Shown here in pieces: positions 16,343-22,054 of a stretch of 22,054 nucleotides of DNA (within the stretch, counting starts at the first letter, position 1; every line of letters begins with the position of its first letter). This DNA comes from MGR-bin208 sp043780275. Its GTDB lineage: Bacteria > Bacteroidota > Bacteroidia > Chitinophagales > Chitinophagaceae. The notes below the pieces were generated by a model. That model saw nothing but the letters and a program-made list of their open reading frames with translations. It did not search any database and had not been told where the DNA came from. The position numbers and the translations under genes are program-made. Location of the stretch: NCBI GenBank assembly GCA_043780275.1, contig JAYWCV010000325.1, positions 1 to 22,054 on the forward strand. Reading direction: 5' to 3'.

Positions 16343-16642
16343 CTATTGGTTTTCCTTTATAATAAAGACATCTTCATTATCCCGCTTCATGTAAAATTTC
16401 TCCCGGGCATATTTTTCCAAGGTTGTTGGATTTGATTCTAATTGCTCTAACTCATTGCGTTCTATAGTAATTTCCTTTGTATAGAAGTCCTTACTCTGTT
16501 CTAATTGCTCTAACTCATTGCTTCGTTGATGCTGTGTATAAAAATCGTTTTTGTCAAAAAAGAGTAACCAAACTACAAATGCCAAGCCTGTAATAAGGTA
16601 TTTGTTTTTAAGAAATAAGGTTATGTGCTTTAAATATTTCAT
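16343..16642 (-). CDS. FtsB/DivIC-like septum formation initiator protein
   Basis: A small bitopic division protein that, in the family, links FtsL and FtsQ-type partners at the septum. From ATG at 16642 it has 99 residues: a short basic cytoplasmic start (MKYLKHITLFLKNK), one membrane helix (about 14-30, YLITGLAFVVWLLFF), a periplasmic coiled coil rich in Glu and Leu, and the conserved end LEKYAREKFYMKRDNEDVFII. An upstream ATG at 16663 adds seven residues, but that codon lies inside a hairpin stem (16655-16689), so 16642 is preferred. Neighbouring eno fits the eno-ftsB order known in gammaproteobacteria such as Pseudomonas. An exact 23-bp direct repeat (16436-16458 and 16499-16521) encodes two NELEQLE blocks, 21 residues (three heptads) apart. 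Confidence 0.88.
   Translation of the reverse strand: MKYLKHITLFLKNKYLITGLAFVVWLLFFDKNDFYTQHQRSNELEQLEQSKDFYTKEITIERNELEQLESNPTTLEKYAREKFYMKRDNEDVFIIKENQ
16436..16521. repeat. Exact 23-bp direct repeat inside the septum gene
   Basis: Positions 16436-16458 and 16499-16521 are identical over 23 bases (core CTAATTGCTCTAACTCATTG), 63 bp apart start to start. They lie in the coiled-coil coding part and keep frame, giving two NELEQLE segments exactly three heptads apart. Confidence 0.9.
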
Positions 16643-16654
16643 TTTCAATGGAAT

Positions 16655-16689
16655 AAGGAACATACATGATTATGTTATATATGTTCCTT
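16655..16689 (-). other. Hairpin between eno and the septum gene
   Basis: AAGGAACATA (16655-16664) is the exact reverse complement of TATGTTCCTT (16680-16689): a 10-bp stem with a 15-nt loop in the intercistronic region. No U-run follows on the minus transcript, so it is not a standard terminator. It overlaps the alternative ATG at 16663 of the septum gene and could modulate how much of the eno transcript reaches it, or stabilise the eno 3' end. Confidence 0.5.
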
Positions 16690-16713
16690 CTAAAAGTTAA
16701 CTAAACTTAAGAC

Positions 16714-18003
16714 TTATTTACCAAATTTGATCTTTCCTTTTGGATAAATTGCCGAGCTGCCCAGCATTTCTTCAATTCGGATCAATTGGTTGTATTTAGC
16801 CATTCGGTCACTTCGGCTGGCACTGCCAGTTTTTATTTGTCCGCAATTGAGTGCTACTGCCAAATCTGCAATAGTTGTGTCTTCGGTTTCTCCACTGCGA
16901 TGACTCATGACGGTATTAAAACCATTATGCTGAGCCATTGTTACTGCATTGATTGTTTCTGTAATAGTTCCAATCTGATTTACTTTAACCAATAAGGAAT
17001 TTGCAATCGATTCGTCAATTCCTTTTTTCAACCTGTTTACATTGGTTACAAAAAGATCGTCGCCAACCAACTGGCATTTTTTACCAACGGCGTCGGTCAG
17101 CATTTTCCAACCATTCCAATCATCTTCAGCCATTCCATCCTCAATAGAAATGATCGGATATTGTTTTACCCATTTCTCCCAGTATTTTACCAGTTGTTCG
17201 CTGGTCATTTCTTTGCCATCACTTTTGTGAAATACATATTTTTTCTTTTTGGCATTCCACAATTCACTGTTTGCAGCATCCATAGCAATGCCTATTTGCG
17301 AACCAGTTTTGAAGCCTGCTGCCTGTATGGCGGTTAAAACTATTTCAATGGCTTCTTCATTACTTTGAATATTAGGGGCAAATCCTCCCTCATCGCCAAC
17401 ATTTGTGCTGTAGCCGTTCTTTTTTAAAACAGTTTTAAGGGTATGAAAAATTTCTACTCCCCAACGCAAACCTTCACTGAAAGATTTTGCACCAACCGGC
17501 ATAACCATAAATTCCTGGAAATCGATTTTATTATCGGCATGTGCACCACCATTTAAAATGTTCAACATTGGTATGGGTAATGTTTTTGCATTGGTGCCTC
17601 CGATATACCGGTAAAGTGGAAGCGATGCCTCTTCAGCAGCAGCTTTTGCAACAGCCATACTTACGGCAAGTATGGCGTTGGCTCCAAGATTGCTTTTATT
17701 GGCTGTGCCATCCAATTGAATCAAATATTCATCAATTCCTGTTTGGTCCGCAACATCAATTCCAATTAATTCAGGAGCAATAATATCGTTCACATTTTTA
17801 ACTGCTTTTAATACACCTTTCCCTGCATATTTCTTTTTATCAGCATCTCTAAGTTCTGCGGCTTCATGTATTCCTGTGCTTGCACCACTTGGAACTGCCG
17901 CCCGGCCAAATGCCCCCTCATCTGTGAAAACTTCTGCCTCAACGGTAGGGTTACCACGACTGTCTAATATCTGTCTTGCATGTATTGCAGTTATATAACT
18001 CAT
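16714..18003 (-). CDS. eno: Enolase (phosphopyruvate hydratase)
   Basis: Glycolytic enzyme interconverting 2-phosphoglycerate and phosphoenolpyruvate; cytosolic. With 429 residues it has the family's normal length. Visible are the N-terminal ARQILDSRGNPTVEAEV (9-25), the flexible-loop SGASTGIHEA (39-48), H156 in GGAHADN, catalytic E205 in VGDEGGFAP, Mg ligands D242, E288 and D315, the catalytic Lys340 in the enolase signature LLVKVNQIGT (337-346), HRSGETEDT at 368-376 and K391. Nothing is missing. The start is ATG at 18003, supported by the canonical SYITAIHARQILDSRG opening. It is the first gene of the minus-strand group that continues into the septum protein. No clear full promoter was seen upstream. 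Confidence 0.98.
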   Translation of the reverse strand: MSYITAIHARQILDSRGNPTVEAEVFTDEGAFGRAAVPSGASTGIHEAAELRDADKKKYAGKGVLKAVKNVNDIIAPELIGIDVADQTGIDEYLIQLDGTANKSNLGANAILAVSMAVAKAAAEEASLPLYRYIGGTNAKTLPIPMLNILNGGAHADNKIDFQEFMVMPVGAKSFSEGLRWGVEIFHTLKTVLKKNGYSTNVGDEGGFAPNIQSNEEAIEIVLTAIQAAGFKTGSQIGIAMDAANSELWNAKKKKYVFHKSDGKEMTSEQLVKYWEKWVKQYPIISIEDGMAEDDWNGWKMLTDAVGKKCQLVGDDLFVTNVNRLKKGIDESIANSLLVKVNQIGTITETINAVTMAQHNGFNTVMSHRSGETEDTTIADLAVALNCGQIKTGSASRSDRMAKYNQLIRIEEMLGSSAIYPKGKIKFGK

Positions 18004-18060
18004 GTCTAATTGATTTTTTTATTGAATGCAAATATCGACAATTGCAGGTTAATATTATTG

Positions 18061-18090
18061 TTTGAATAAGTTAATACATACATACCTTTG
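18061..18090 (+). promoter_or_regulatory. Bacteroidota-type promoter of the two-component pair
   Basis: TTTG at 18061-18064 and TACCTTTG at 18083-18090, separated by 18 nt, match the TTTG-N19-TAnnTTTG pattern with a spacer one base short. The predicted start lies about 15 nt before the response-regulator ATG at 18112, after an A-run. Confidence 0.65.
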
Positions 18091-18111
18091 AATTGGTAAA
18101 AAAAAAATACT

Positions 18112-18795
18112 ATGGCAACTAATATATTATTAGTAGAGGATGATCCCAAGCTGGGAAATACCGTAAAAGCTGAACTTGAAAAAAATGGTTTCATTGTTCA
18201 ACTAGCATACGATGGAAAAATTGCAGAACGGATGTTTTCCCAGGAAACATTCGATGTTGTCTTGTTGGATATAAATGTGCCTGTCATTAATGGGTTTGAT
18301 TTATGTAAAAGCTTTCGATTGAAAAATTCAGGAGTACCCATTATCATGCTTACAGCACTTGGCGAGATGGATGATAAAATGGAAGCTTTTGGTGCCGGAG
18401 CCGATGACTATATTGTAAAACCATTCAACATTAAAGAGTTAATAGCCAGAATCAACGTTTTTATAAAAAGAAGTTCTTTGAACGAGCTTTTTGATGAGGT
18501 TCTTGAAATCGGAGATCTCAAAATCAGTAATCTGGAGAAAAAAGCATACCGCAACAATGTGGAAATAAACCTGACGGTGAAAGAATTAAAACTACTTGAC
18601 CTGCTTGCCAGAAACAGGGGAAGAGTCATTTCAAAACAAGAGATTGCAGAAAAGGTATGGGATATTAACTACGACACCGGTACCAATACCATTGAAGTAT
18701 ACATTAATTTTTTACGAAATAAAATTGATAAGCCCTTCGATGAAAAGCTAATTCATACAAAACCCGGATTTGGGTATTACATTAAAAAAGCCTGA
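18112..18795 (+). CDS. OmpR-family response regulator
   Basis: A 227-residue DNA-binding response regulator. The receiver domain (1-120) has the acidic pair D10-D11 in LLVEDDPKLG, phospho-acceptor D53 in VVLLDINVP, T81 and the invariant K103 in YIVKPFNIKEL. The C-terminal OmpR winged helix follows: LTVKELKLLDLLARNRGRVISKQEIAEKVW starting near 154, with its recognition-helix segment TNTIEVYINFLRNKID near 195-210 and the beta-hairpin KPGFGYYIKKA at the end. The cognate kinase starts five bases after its stop, so the two are co-transcribed. Overall pattern is that of RprY/CusR-type Bacteroidota regulators. Target genes are not identifiable; the deacetylase-glycosyltransferase pair downstream is one candidate by position only. 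Confidence 0.95.
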   Translation: MATNILLVEDDPKLGNTVKAELEKNGFIVQLAYDGKIAERMFSQETFDVVLLDINVPVINGFDLCKSFRLKNSGVPIIMLTALGEMDDKMEAFGAGADDYIVKPFNIKELIARINVFIKRSSLNELFDEVLEIGDLKISNLEKKAYRNNVEINLTVKELKLLDLLARNRGRVISKQEIAEKVWDINYDTGTNTIEVYINFLRNKIDKPFDEKLIHTKPGFGYYIKKA

Positions 18796-18800
18796 CTTGA

Positions 18801-20168
18801 ATGAATCTGAAATTTCGGTCCGCCATTCTGTTTGGTACAATTATTACCGTTTTACTGTTGATTGCTTTCGGTATTATTTATATACAGAGTGAATGGTTCC
18901 GGAAAGAAGATTTTATGATCCGGCTGCATCAAAAAGCAAGGACTACCTACAACTTATTAATAGAGGTTCAGGAAATTGATCGGGTATTATTAAAACAAAT
19001 TGACAAAAACTCTCTGCAAAATCTGTATGATGAAAAAATCCTGGTCATAAATAATAAAAATGAGGTCATCTATTCAAGCTACAAAGATATTCAGCTTGCA
19101 TATAATGACTCATTACTTTTTCAGATAAAAACAGCCGGTTATATTGAGTTCAACAGAGGCGATTATGAATTAGTTGGTTTATACATTGACAGCCCCGGTA
19201 AAGAAGGAATTGTTATTGCTTCGGCGTATGATTTGTATGGTCGCAGAAAACTGAGTAATCTACTTTACATATTAACTATCTGCCTGGGGGGTAGTATTTT
19301 AATCACCATCGTCCTTTCCTATTTATATGTAAAACAGGTTTTTAATCCGTTGGATGAATTGAATGAACAAATTCAGGAAGTAGGTAGCGGAAAGCCCAAT
19401 AAACGGTTAACAATTAGTCCTGCCAAAAGTGAGCTAACCATTGTTTCTGAAAACTTTAATAAGATGCTGGATCGGCTGGAGCATTCGTTTGAGTTGCAAA
19501 AAAATTTTTTGCAGCATGCCGCTCACGAGCTTCGTACACCTCTTTCTGTAGTATTGTTGCAAACAGAAGCTGCATTAGGAAAGGAAATGAGCAATGAGCA
19601 ATATCAAAAAATCCTTTTATCTGTTTACGATGATCAGAAGTATATGGTTGAATTGGTAAACAGTATTTTATCCTTAGCCCGGTTTGAGCAGGAAACATTT
19701 AATAAGACCACACAGTTATTCAGGATAGATGAGTTGCTTTATACCGTTATTGATGAAGTAAAGTCTTACCATCCTGAATACCATATTCATTTTGATTTTT
19801 CGAATATGCCAATCAGTGAAAAAGATTTAATGATAGACGGGGAAGAGGCATTGATAAAAATTGTTTTTGCAAACCTTGTTCGGAATGCTTGTTTATACTC
19901 TACCGATAAAACGGTGAAAATAAACTTAACTGTAAATGCGTTGCAGATCCTTATCCGGTTTTACAATAACGGACCATGGATTCTGGAAAATGAACGAAAC
20001 AAGTTATTTACACCCTTCTTCCGGGGTTCAAATGTTTCTAAAATCAGGGGACATGGATTGGGTCTTTCTATTAGTCACAGAATCATGCAGGTTCATAAAG
20101 GAAAGTTGATCTACAGTACTACCCATGATGGCCTCAATTGCTTCACGGTTCAATTCTCTCAGTTTTAA
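18801..20168 (+). CDS. Membrane sensor histidine kinase, partner of the adjacent response regulator
   Basis: A 455-residue sensor kinase. TM1 lies at about 8-28, a periplasmic sensing region of some 120 residues at 30-150 without a recognised domain, and TM2 at about 154-176, then a HAMP linker (NPLDELNEQIQEVGSG). The dimerisation/phosphoacceptor box is HAAHELRTPLSVV with His242. In the ATPase domain the N box is NLVRNACLYS (N358, N362), the F-box region FTPFFRGS (403-410) and G2 is GHGLGLSI (417-424). The G1 box reads YNNGPWI (388-394), where DxGxG is expected: Asp is replaced by N389 and the second Gly by Trp393. Start is ATG at 18801, five bases after the regulator. Pairing is sure; signal unknown. 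Confidence 0.94.
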   Translation: MNLKFRSAILFGTIITVLLLIAFGIIYIQSEWFRKEDFMIRLHQKARTTYNLLIEVQEIDRVLLKQIDKNSLQNLYDEKILVINNKNEVIYSSYKDIQLAYNDSLLFQIKTAGYIEFNRGDYELVGLYIDSPGKEGIVIASAYDLYGRRKLSNLLYILTICLGGSILITIVLSYLYVKQVFNPLDELNEQIQEVGSGKPNKRLTISPAKSELTIVSENFNKMLDRLEHSFELQKNFLQHAAHELRTPLSVVLLQTEAALGKEMSNEQYQKILLSVYDDQKYMVELVNSILSLARFEQETFNKTTQLFRIDELLYTVIDEVKSYHPEYHIHFDFSNMPISEKDLMIDGEEALIKIVFANLVRNACLYSTDKTVKINLTVNALQILIRFYNNGPWILENERNKLFTPFFRGSNVSKIRGHGLGLSISHRIMQVHKGKLIYSTTHDGLNCFTVQFSQF

Positions 20169-20185
20169 GTAGAATTTAAGTGCCT

Positions 20186-20216
20186 ATTAAAGGTAGTTTT
20201 AATGTTCATCATGAAC
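20186..20216. other. Two adjacent inverted repeats after the kinase gene
   Basis: ATTAAA (20186-20191) pairs with TTTAAT (20198-20203), and directly next to it GTTCAT-C-ATGAAC (20204-20216) is a perfect 13-bp palindrome. They start 18 bp after the kinase stop. There is no T-run, so a terminator is unlikely; the 13-bp palindrome could be a protein-binding site. The rest of the 238-bp gap (20169-20406) shows no convincing promoter. Confidence 0.35.
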
Positions 20217-20285
20217 CTTTGCATTGTTCTATAAATATATCATTAAACAGTGCGGAAAATCAGTTTATACTTTACCAATCTGTAC

Positions 20286-20302
20286 TTGATTGAAAATTGA
20301 TT
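20286..20302 (+). promoter_or_regulatory. Possible response-regulator box (TTGATT direct repeat)
   Basis: TTGATT at 20286-20291 and again at 20297-20302, exactly 11 bp apart, the helical-turn spacing of tandem half-sites bound by OmpR-family dimers. It lies 104 bp before the deacetylase gene and downstream of the two-component genes. A chance occurrence is quite possible in DNA this AT-rich. Confidence 0.22.
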
Positions 20303-20406
20303 ATACAATGCATAAAAGGTATTAGCAGCAAAAAAAAATCTGATTGATTGGTAGCAGTGAAAGAGACTTTATTAAAATTTATTCACTGTAAATGTTATAA
20401 GAAAAT

Positions 20407-21159
20407 ATGGGATTGATGCATTATTTCTTAAAGAATCTTAGCGGAGTAAAAGTATTATTATACCATCATGTTTTTCCCGGAATGCCGGATGAAATGACGG
20501 TATCGCCTGACTTATTAGAAAAACATTTTCAGTATCTGAAAGCGAATGGATATTCCACCATACCCGTTTCTTCATTTATTAAAAATATTAATAACCAGGA
20601 GACAATTTCAGATAAAACAATTGTATTAACATTTGATGATGGGTACAAAAATCAAATAGAATTTGTTGAACCGTTGTTGAAAAAATATGGGTTTTGTGCC
20701 TGTATTTTTTTAATTGCACAGAAAACAAGTGTGAATGGAAATCATAACGGGAAAGAAAAATATAGTTACCTGGAAACAGAATCAATATTGAATGCAGACC
20801 CTGCGTTTTTTGAATTTGGTTTGCATGGCTATGATCATCAATCTTATGAAGACCTAAGTGTTGAAGAAATCAGAAATGATGTAATCTCAACGTTGGATGT
20901 TTTTGCCGTACTTAATATTAATATCATTCCTGTCATTGCGTATCCTTTTGGAAAGAGGCCAAAAAATAAAACAGACTTGGATAAGATGAAAAACGTTTTT
21001 CGGGAAATGGGAATCTATGCGGCTTTCCGGATTGGTAACCAGGCTATTCAGATGCCTGTGCCCGATCAGTTCGAACTGACCCGCATTGATATAAACGGTT
21101 GGGATACGTTAAAGAATTTCAAGATAAAATTGAGAAAAGGGAGATTGAAACCTTTTTAA
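20407..21159 (+). CDS. Polysaccharide deacetylase family (NodB-like) protein
   Basis: A 250-residue carbohydrate esterase family 4-type protein that would remove N- or O-acetyl groups from a glycan with a divalent metal. Motif 1 TFDDGY (75-80) supplies base D77 and metal ligand D78; motif 2 HGYDHQS gives H140 and H144; motif 3 AYPFGKR (178-184) is present. No signal peptide is seen: residues 1-13 are short and lack a hydrophobic core, so it may be cytosolic or membrane-associated. An opening of VLLYHHVFPG (16-25) resembles the family members found in capsule and LPS gene clusters. It lies 32 bp before a WaaE-like glycosyltransferase, which supports action on a surface polysaccharide precursor. 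Exact substrate is unknown. ATG at 20407 is used; ATG at 20416 (residue 4) is equally possible. Confidence 0.9.
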   Translation: MGLMHYFLKNLSGVKVLLYHHVFPGMPDEMTVSPDLLEKHFQYLKANGYSTIPVSSFIKNINNQETISDKTIVLTFDDGYKNQIEFVEPLLKKYGFCACIFLIAQKTSVNGNHNGKEKYSYLETESILNADPAFFEFGLHGYDHQSYEDLSVEEIRNDVISTLDVFAVLNINIIPVIAYPFGKRPKNKTDLDKMKNVFREMGIYAAFRIGNQAIQMPVPDQFELTRIDINGWDTLKNFKIKLRKGRLKPF

Positions 21160-21191
21160 TTTGTATAAAAATAGACACACAAAAGTTGGAC

Positions 21192-21980
21192 ATGGCAGAC
21201 AGAAAAAATAAAAATATTTCAGTTGTTATTATTACATTGAATGAAGAAAAGAACATTGAACGTTGCATTAAAAGTGCAAAACAAATAAGCAATGATATTG
21301 TTGTAGTTGATTCGGGTAGTATGGATAAAACGGTTCACTTAGCCATGGATTTGGGAGCTAGGGTATTTACCAAAACTTGGGAGGGTTATGCATCTCAAAA
21401 GAATTTTGGAAATCAAAAAACTATCAATAATCTGATTTTCTCTATGGATGCGGACGAAGAAATATCCAAAGAACTTGCATCCAATATTTTAAAAGAAATA
21501 GCTGCAAATAAAAATGACGTCAATTTATCCATAAACATACTTTCCAATTTCGAAGGCAAGTTTATTTATCACGGAGGATGGTATCCTGATTGGCACTTAC
21601 GACTTTTCAATAAGTTCAATACTCATTGGAACAGTGATCTGGTACATGAAAGATTAGTGCATAAAGAAGTATTTCCTGAAATTAAAGTAACCGGAAATCT
21701 TTTGCATTATACAGCAACAAACCGGTACTTTTTCTGGACTAAAATGGAACGTTATGCATTTCTTTATGCAGAAAATAAAGTAGAAAAAGAAGTTGAGTAT
21801 AATGCCGGTAAAAAATATTACAGTTCCATTTTCCGGTTTATTAAAGAATACATTTTAAAAATGGGGTTTTTAGATGGATCCGCCGGATGGGTCATTGCTA
21901 TGCAAAATGCCCGATACACGTATTTGAAATATTTCTATATGGAATATTTATATGAGCTTGCCCTTGATGACTTGAACTAA
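21192..21980 (+). CDS. Glycosyltransferase family 2, WaaE/KdtX-like
   Basis: A 262-residue GT-A fold enzyme resembling the LPS-core beta-glucosyltransferase WaaE/KdtX group. ISVVIITLNEEKNIERCIKSA (from residue 9) is the nucleotide-sugar-binding start, then VVVDSGSMDKTVHLA near 39-53, the donor/metal motif SMDADEEIS near 83-91, and the family-typical block GGWYPDWHLRLFNK followed by VHERLVHKE, GNLLHYT and a C-terminal amphipathic, membrane-binding part with LKMGFLDGSAGWVIAMQNARYTYLKY. The start is ATG at 21192; a longer reading would need TTG at 21099 inside the deacetylase gene, so I reject it. It follows the deacetylase by 32 bp and is likely co-transcribed. Acceptor sugar is not predictable. 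Confidence 0.92.
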   Translation: MADRKNKNISVVIITLNEEKNIERCIKSAKQISNDIVVVDSGSMDKTVHLAMDLGARVFTKTWEGYASQKNFGNQKTINNLIFSMDADEEISKELASNILKEIAANKNDVNLSINILSNFEGKFIYHGGWYPDWHLRLFNKFNTHWNSDLVHERLVHKEVFPEIKVTGNLLHYTATNRYFFWTKMERYAFLYAENKVEKEVEYNAGKKYYSSIFRFIKEYILKMGFLDGSAGWVIAMQNARYTYLKYFYMEYLYELALDDLN

Positions 21981-22028
21981 CCGCTTAGCCTCTGATTAAA
22001 CACTGAAAAGCATACCATTGTTTTTCTG

Positions 22029-22054
22029 AAAAAGCTGTCGTAAGGCAGTTTTTT
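22029..22054 (+). terminator. Intrinsic terminator after the glycosyltransferase gene
   Basis: CTGTC (22035-22039) and GGCAG (22044-22048) pair (one G-U) around a GTAA loop, a GNRA-type tetraloop, then TTTTTT to the window edge. An A-run (22029-22033) upstream can pair with it past a single G. It lies about 50 bp beyond the stop; the T-run may continue past the window. Confidence 0.7.

Noticed and set aside
21099..21191. N-terminal extension of the glycosyltransferase into the deacetylase gene
   Set aside because: It needs a TTG start inside the upstream gene and encodes sequence out of character for the family; the ATG at 21192 directly precedes the conserved opening.
1..22054. CRISPR array, prophage, transposase, toxin-antitoxin pair, tRNA or rRNA
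   Set aside because: No regular repeat-spacer array, mobile-element gene, small paired genes of that type, or cloverleaf or rRNA sequence was found on either strand by eye.

Overview
The window reads as an ordinary chromosomal stretch of a Bacteroidota bacterium, most likely of the Chitinophagales/Chitinophagaceae kind. The support is AT-rich DNA, start codons without Shine-Dalgarno sequences, several upstream matches to the Bacteroidota promoter pattern (TTTG, about 19 nt, TAnnTTTG), and family choices typical of the phylum: a TetR-TolC-adaptor-RND cassette, a DUF502 membrane protein, a two-domain M16 peptidase and a gamma-alpha fused 2-oxoacid:ferredoxin oxidoreductase subunit. The taxon is inferred from style, not from a marker gene.

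Layout. Positions 1-462 (minus) hold the N-terminal 154 codons of serC, cut by the window edge. Next, also on minus, come a secreted S1/P1-nuclease or zinc-phospholipase-C-like enzyme (543-1517) and a DUF502 membrane protein (1564-2157). A divergent intergenic region with dense inverted repeats (2158-2374) separates them from a plus-strand efflux operon: TetR regulator, TolC-type outer-membrane channel, lipoprotein adaptor and a long RND permease (2375-9401). Two short intergenic repeat-like elements lie between adaptor and permease, and a perfect palindromic bidirectional terminator closes the operon. On minus is an exported M16 peptidase (9483-12335). On plus are an AIM24-family protein and korA (12461-15233).

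On minus, transcribed from high to low coordinates, is a housekeeping group: enolase, an FtsB/DivIC-like septum protein, a small unrecognised protein and endonuclease III (18003 down to 15302). A plus-strand OmpR-type response regulator and histidine kinase pair follows (18112-20168). After a 238-bp gap come a polysaccharide deacetylase and a WaaE-like glycosyltransferase (20407-21980), which suggests envelope glycan or LPS-core synthesis. A terminator hairpin ends the window.

How the genes work together: the four-gene operon encodes one complete tripartite drug or solute exporter with its own repressor. RR and HK form a phosphorelay whose signal is unknown. SerC, enolase and KorA are central metabolism. 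I found no prophage, IS element, CRISPR array, toxin-antitoxin pair, rRNA or tRNA, and no convincing new biological system. The points most worth checking are the repeat pair inside the efflux operon, the structured region upstream of the TetR gene, the korA gene without an adjacent korB, the exact in-frame repeat in the septum gene, and the degenerate G1 box of the kinase. No gene-free stretch exceeds about 240 bp.
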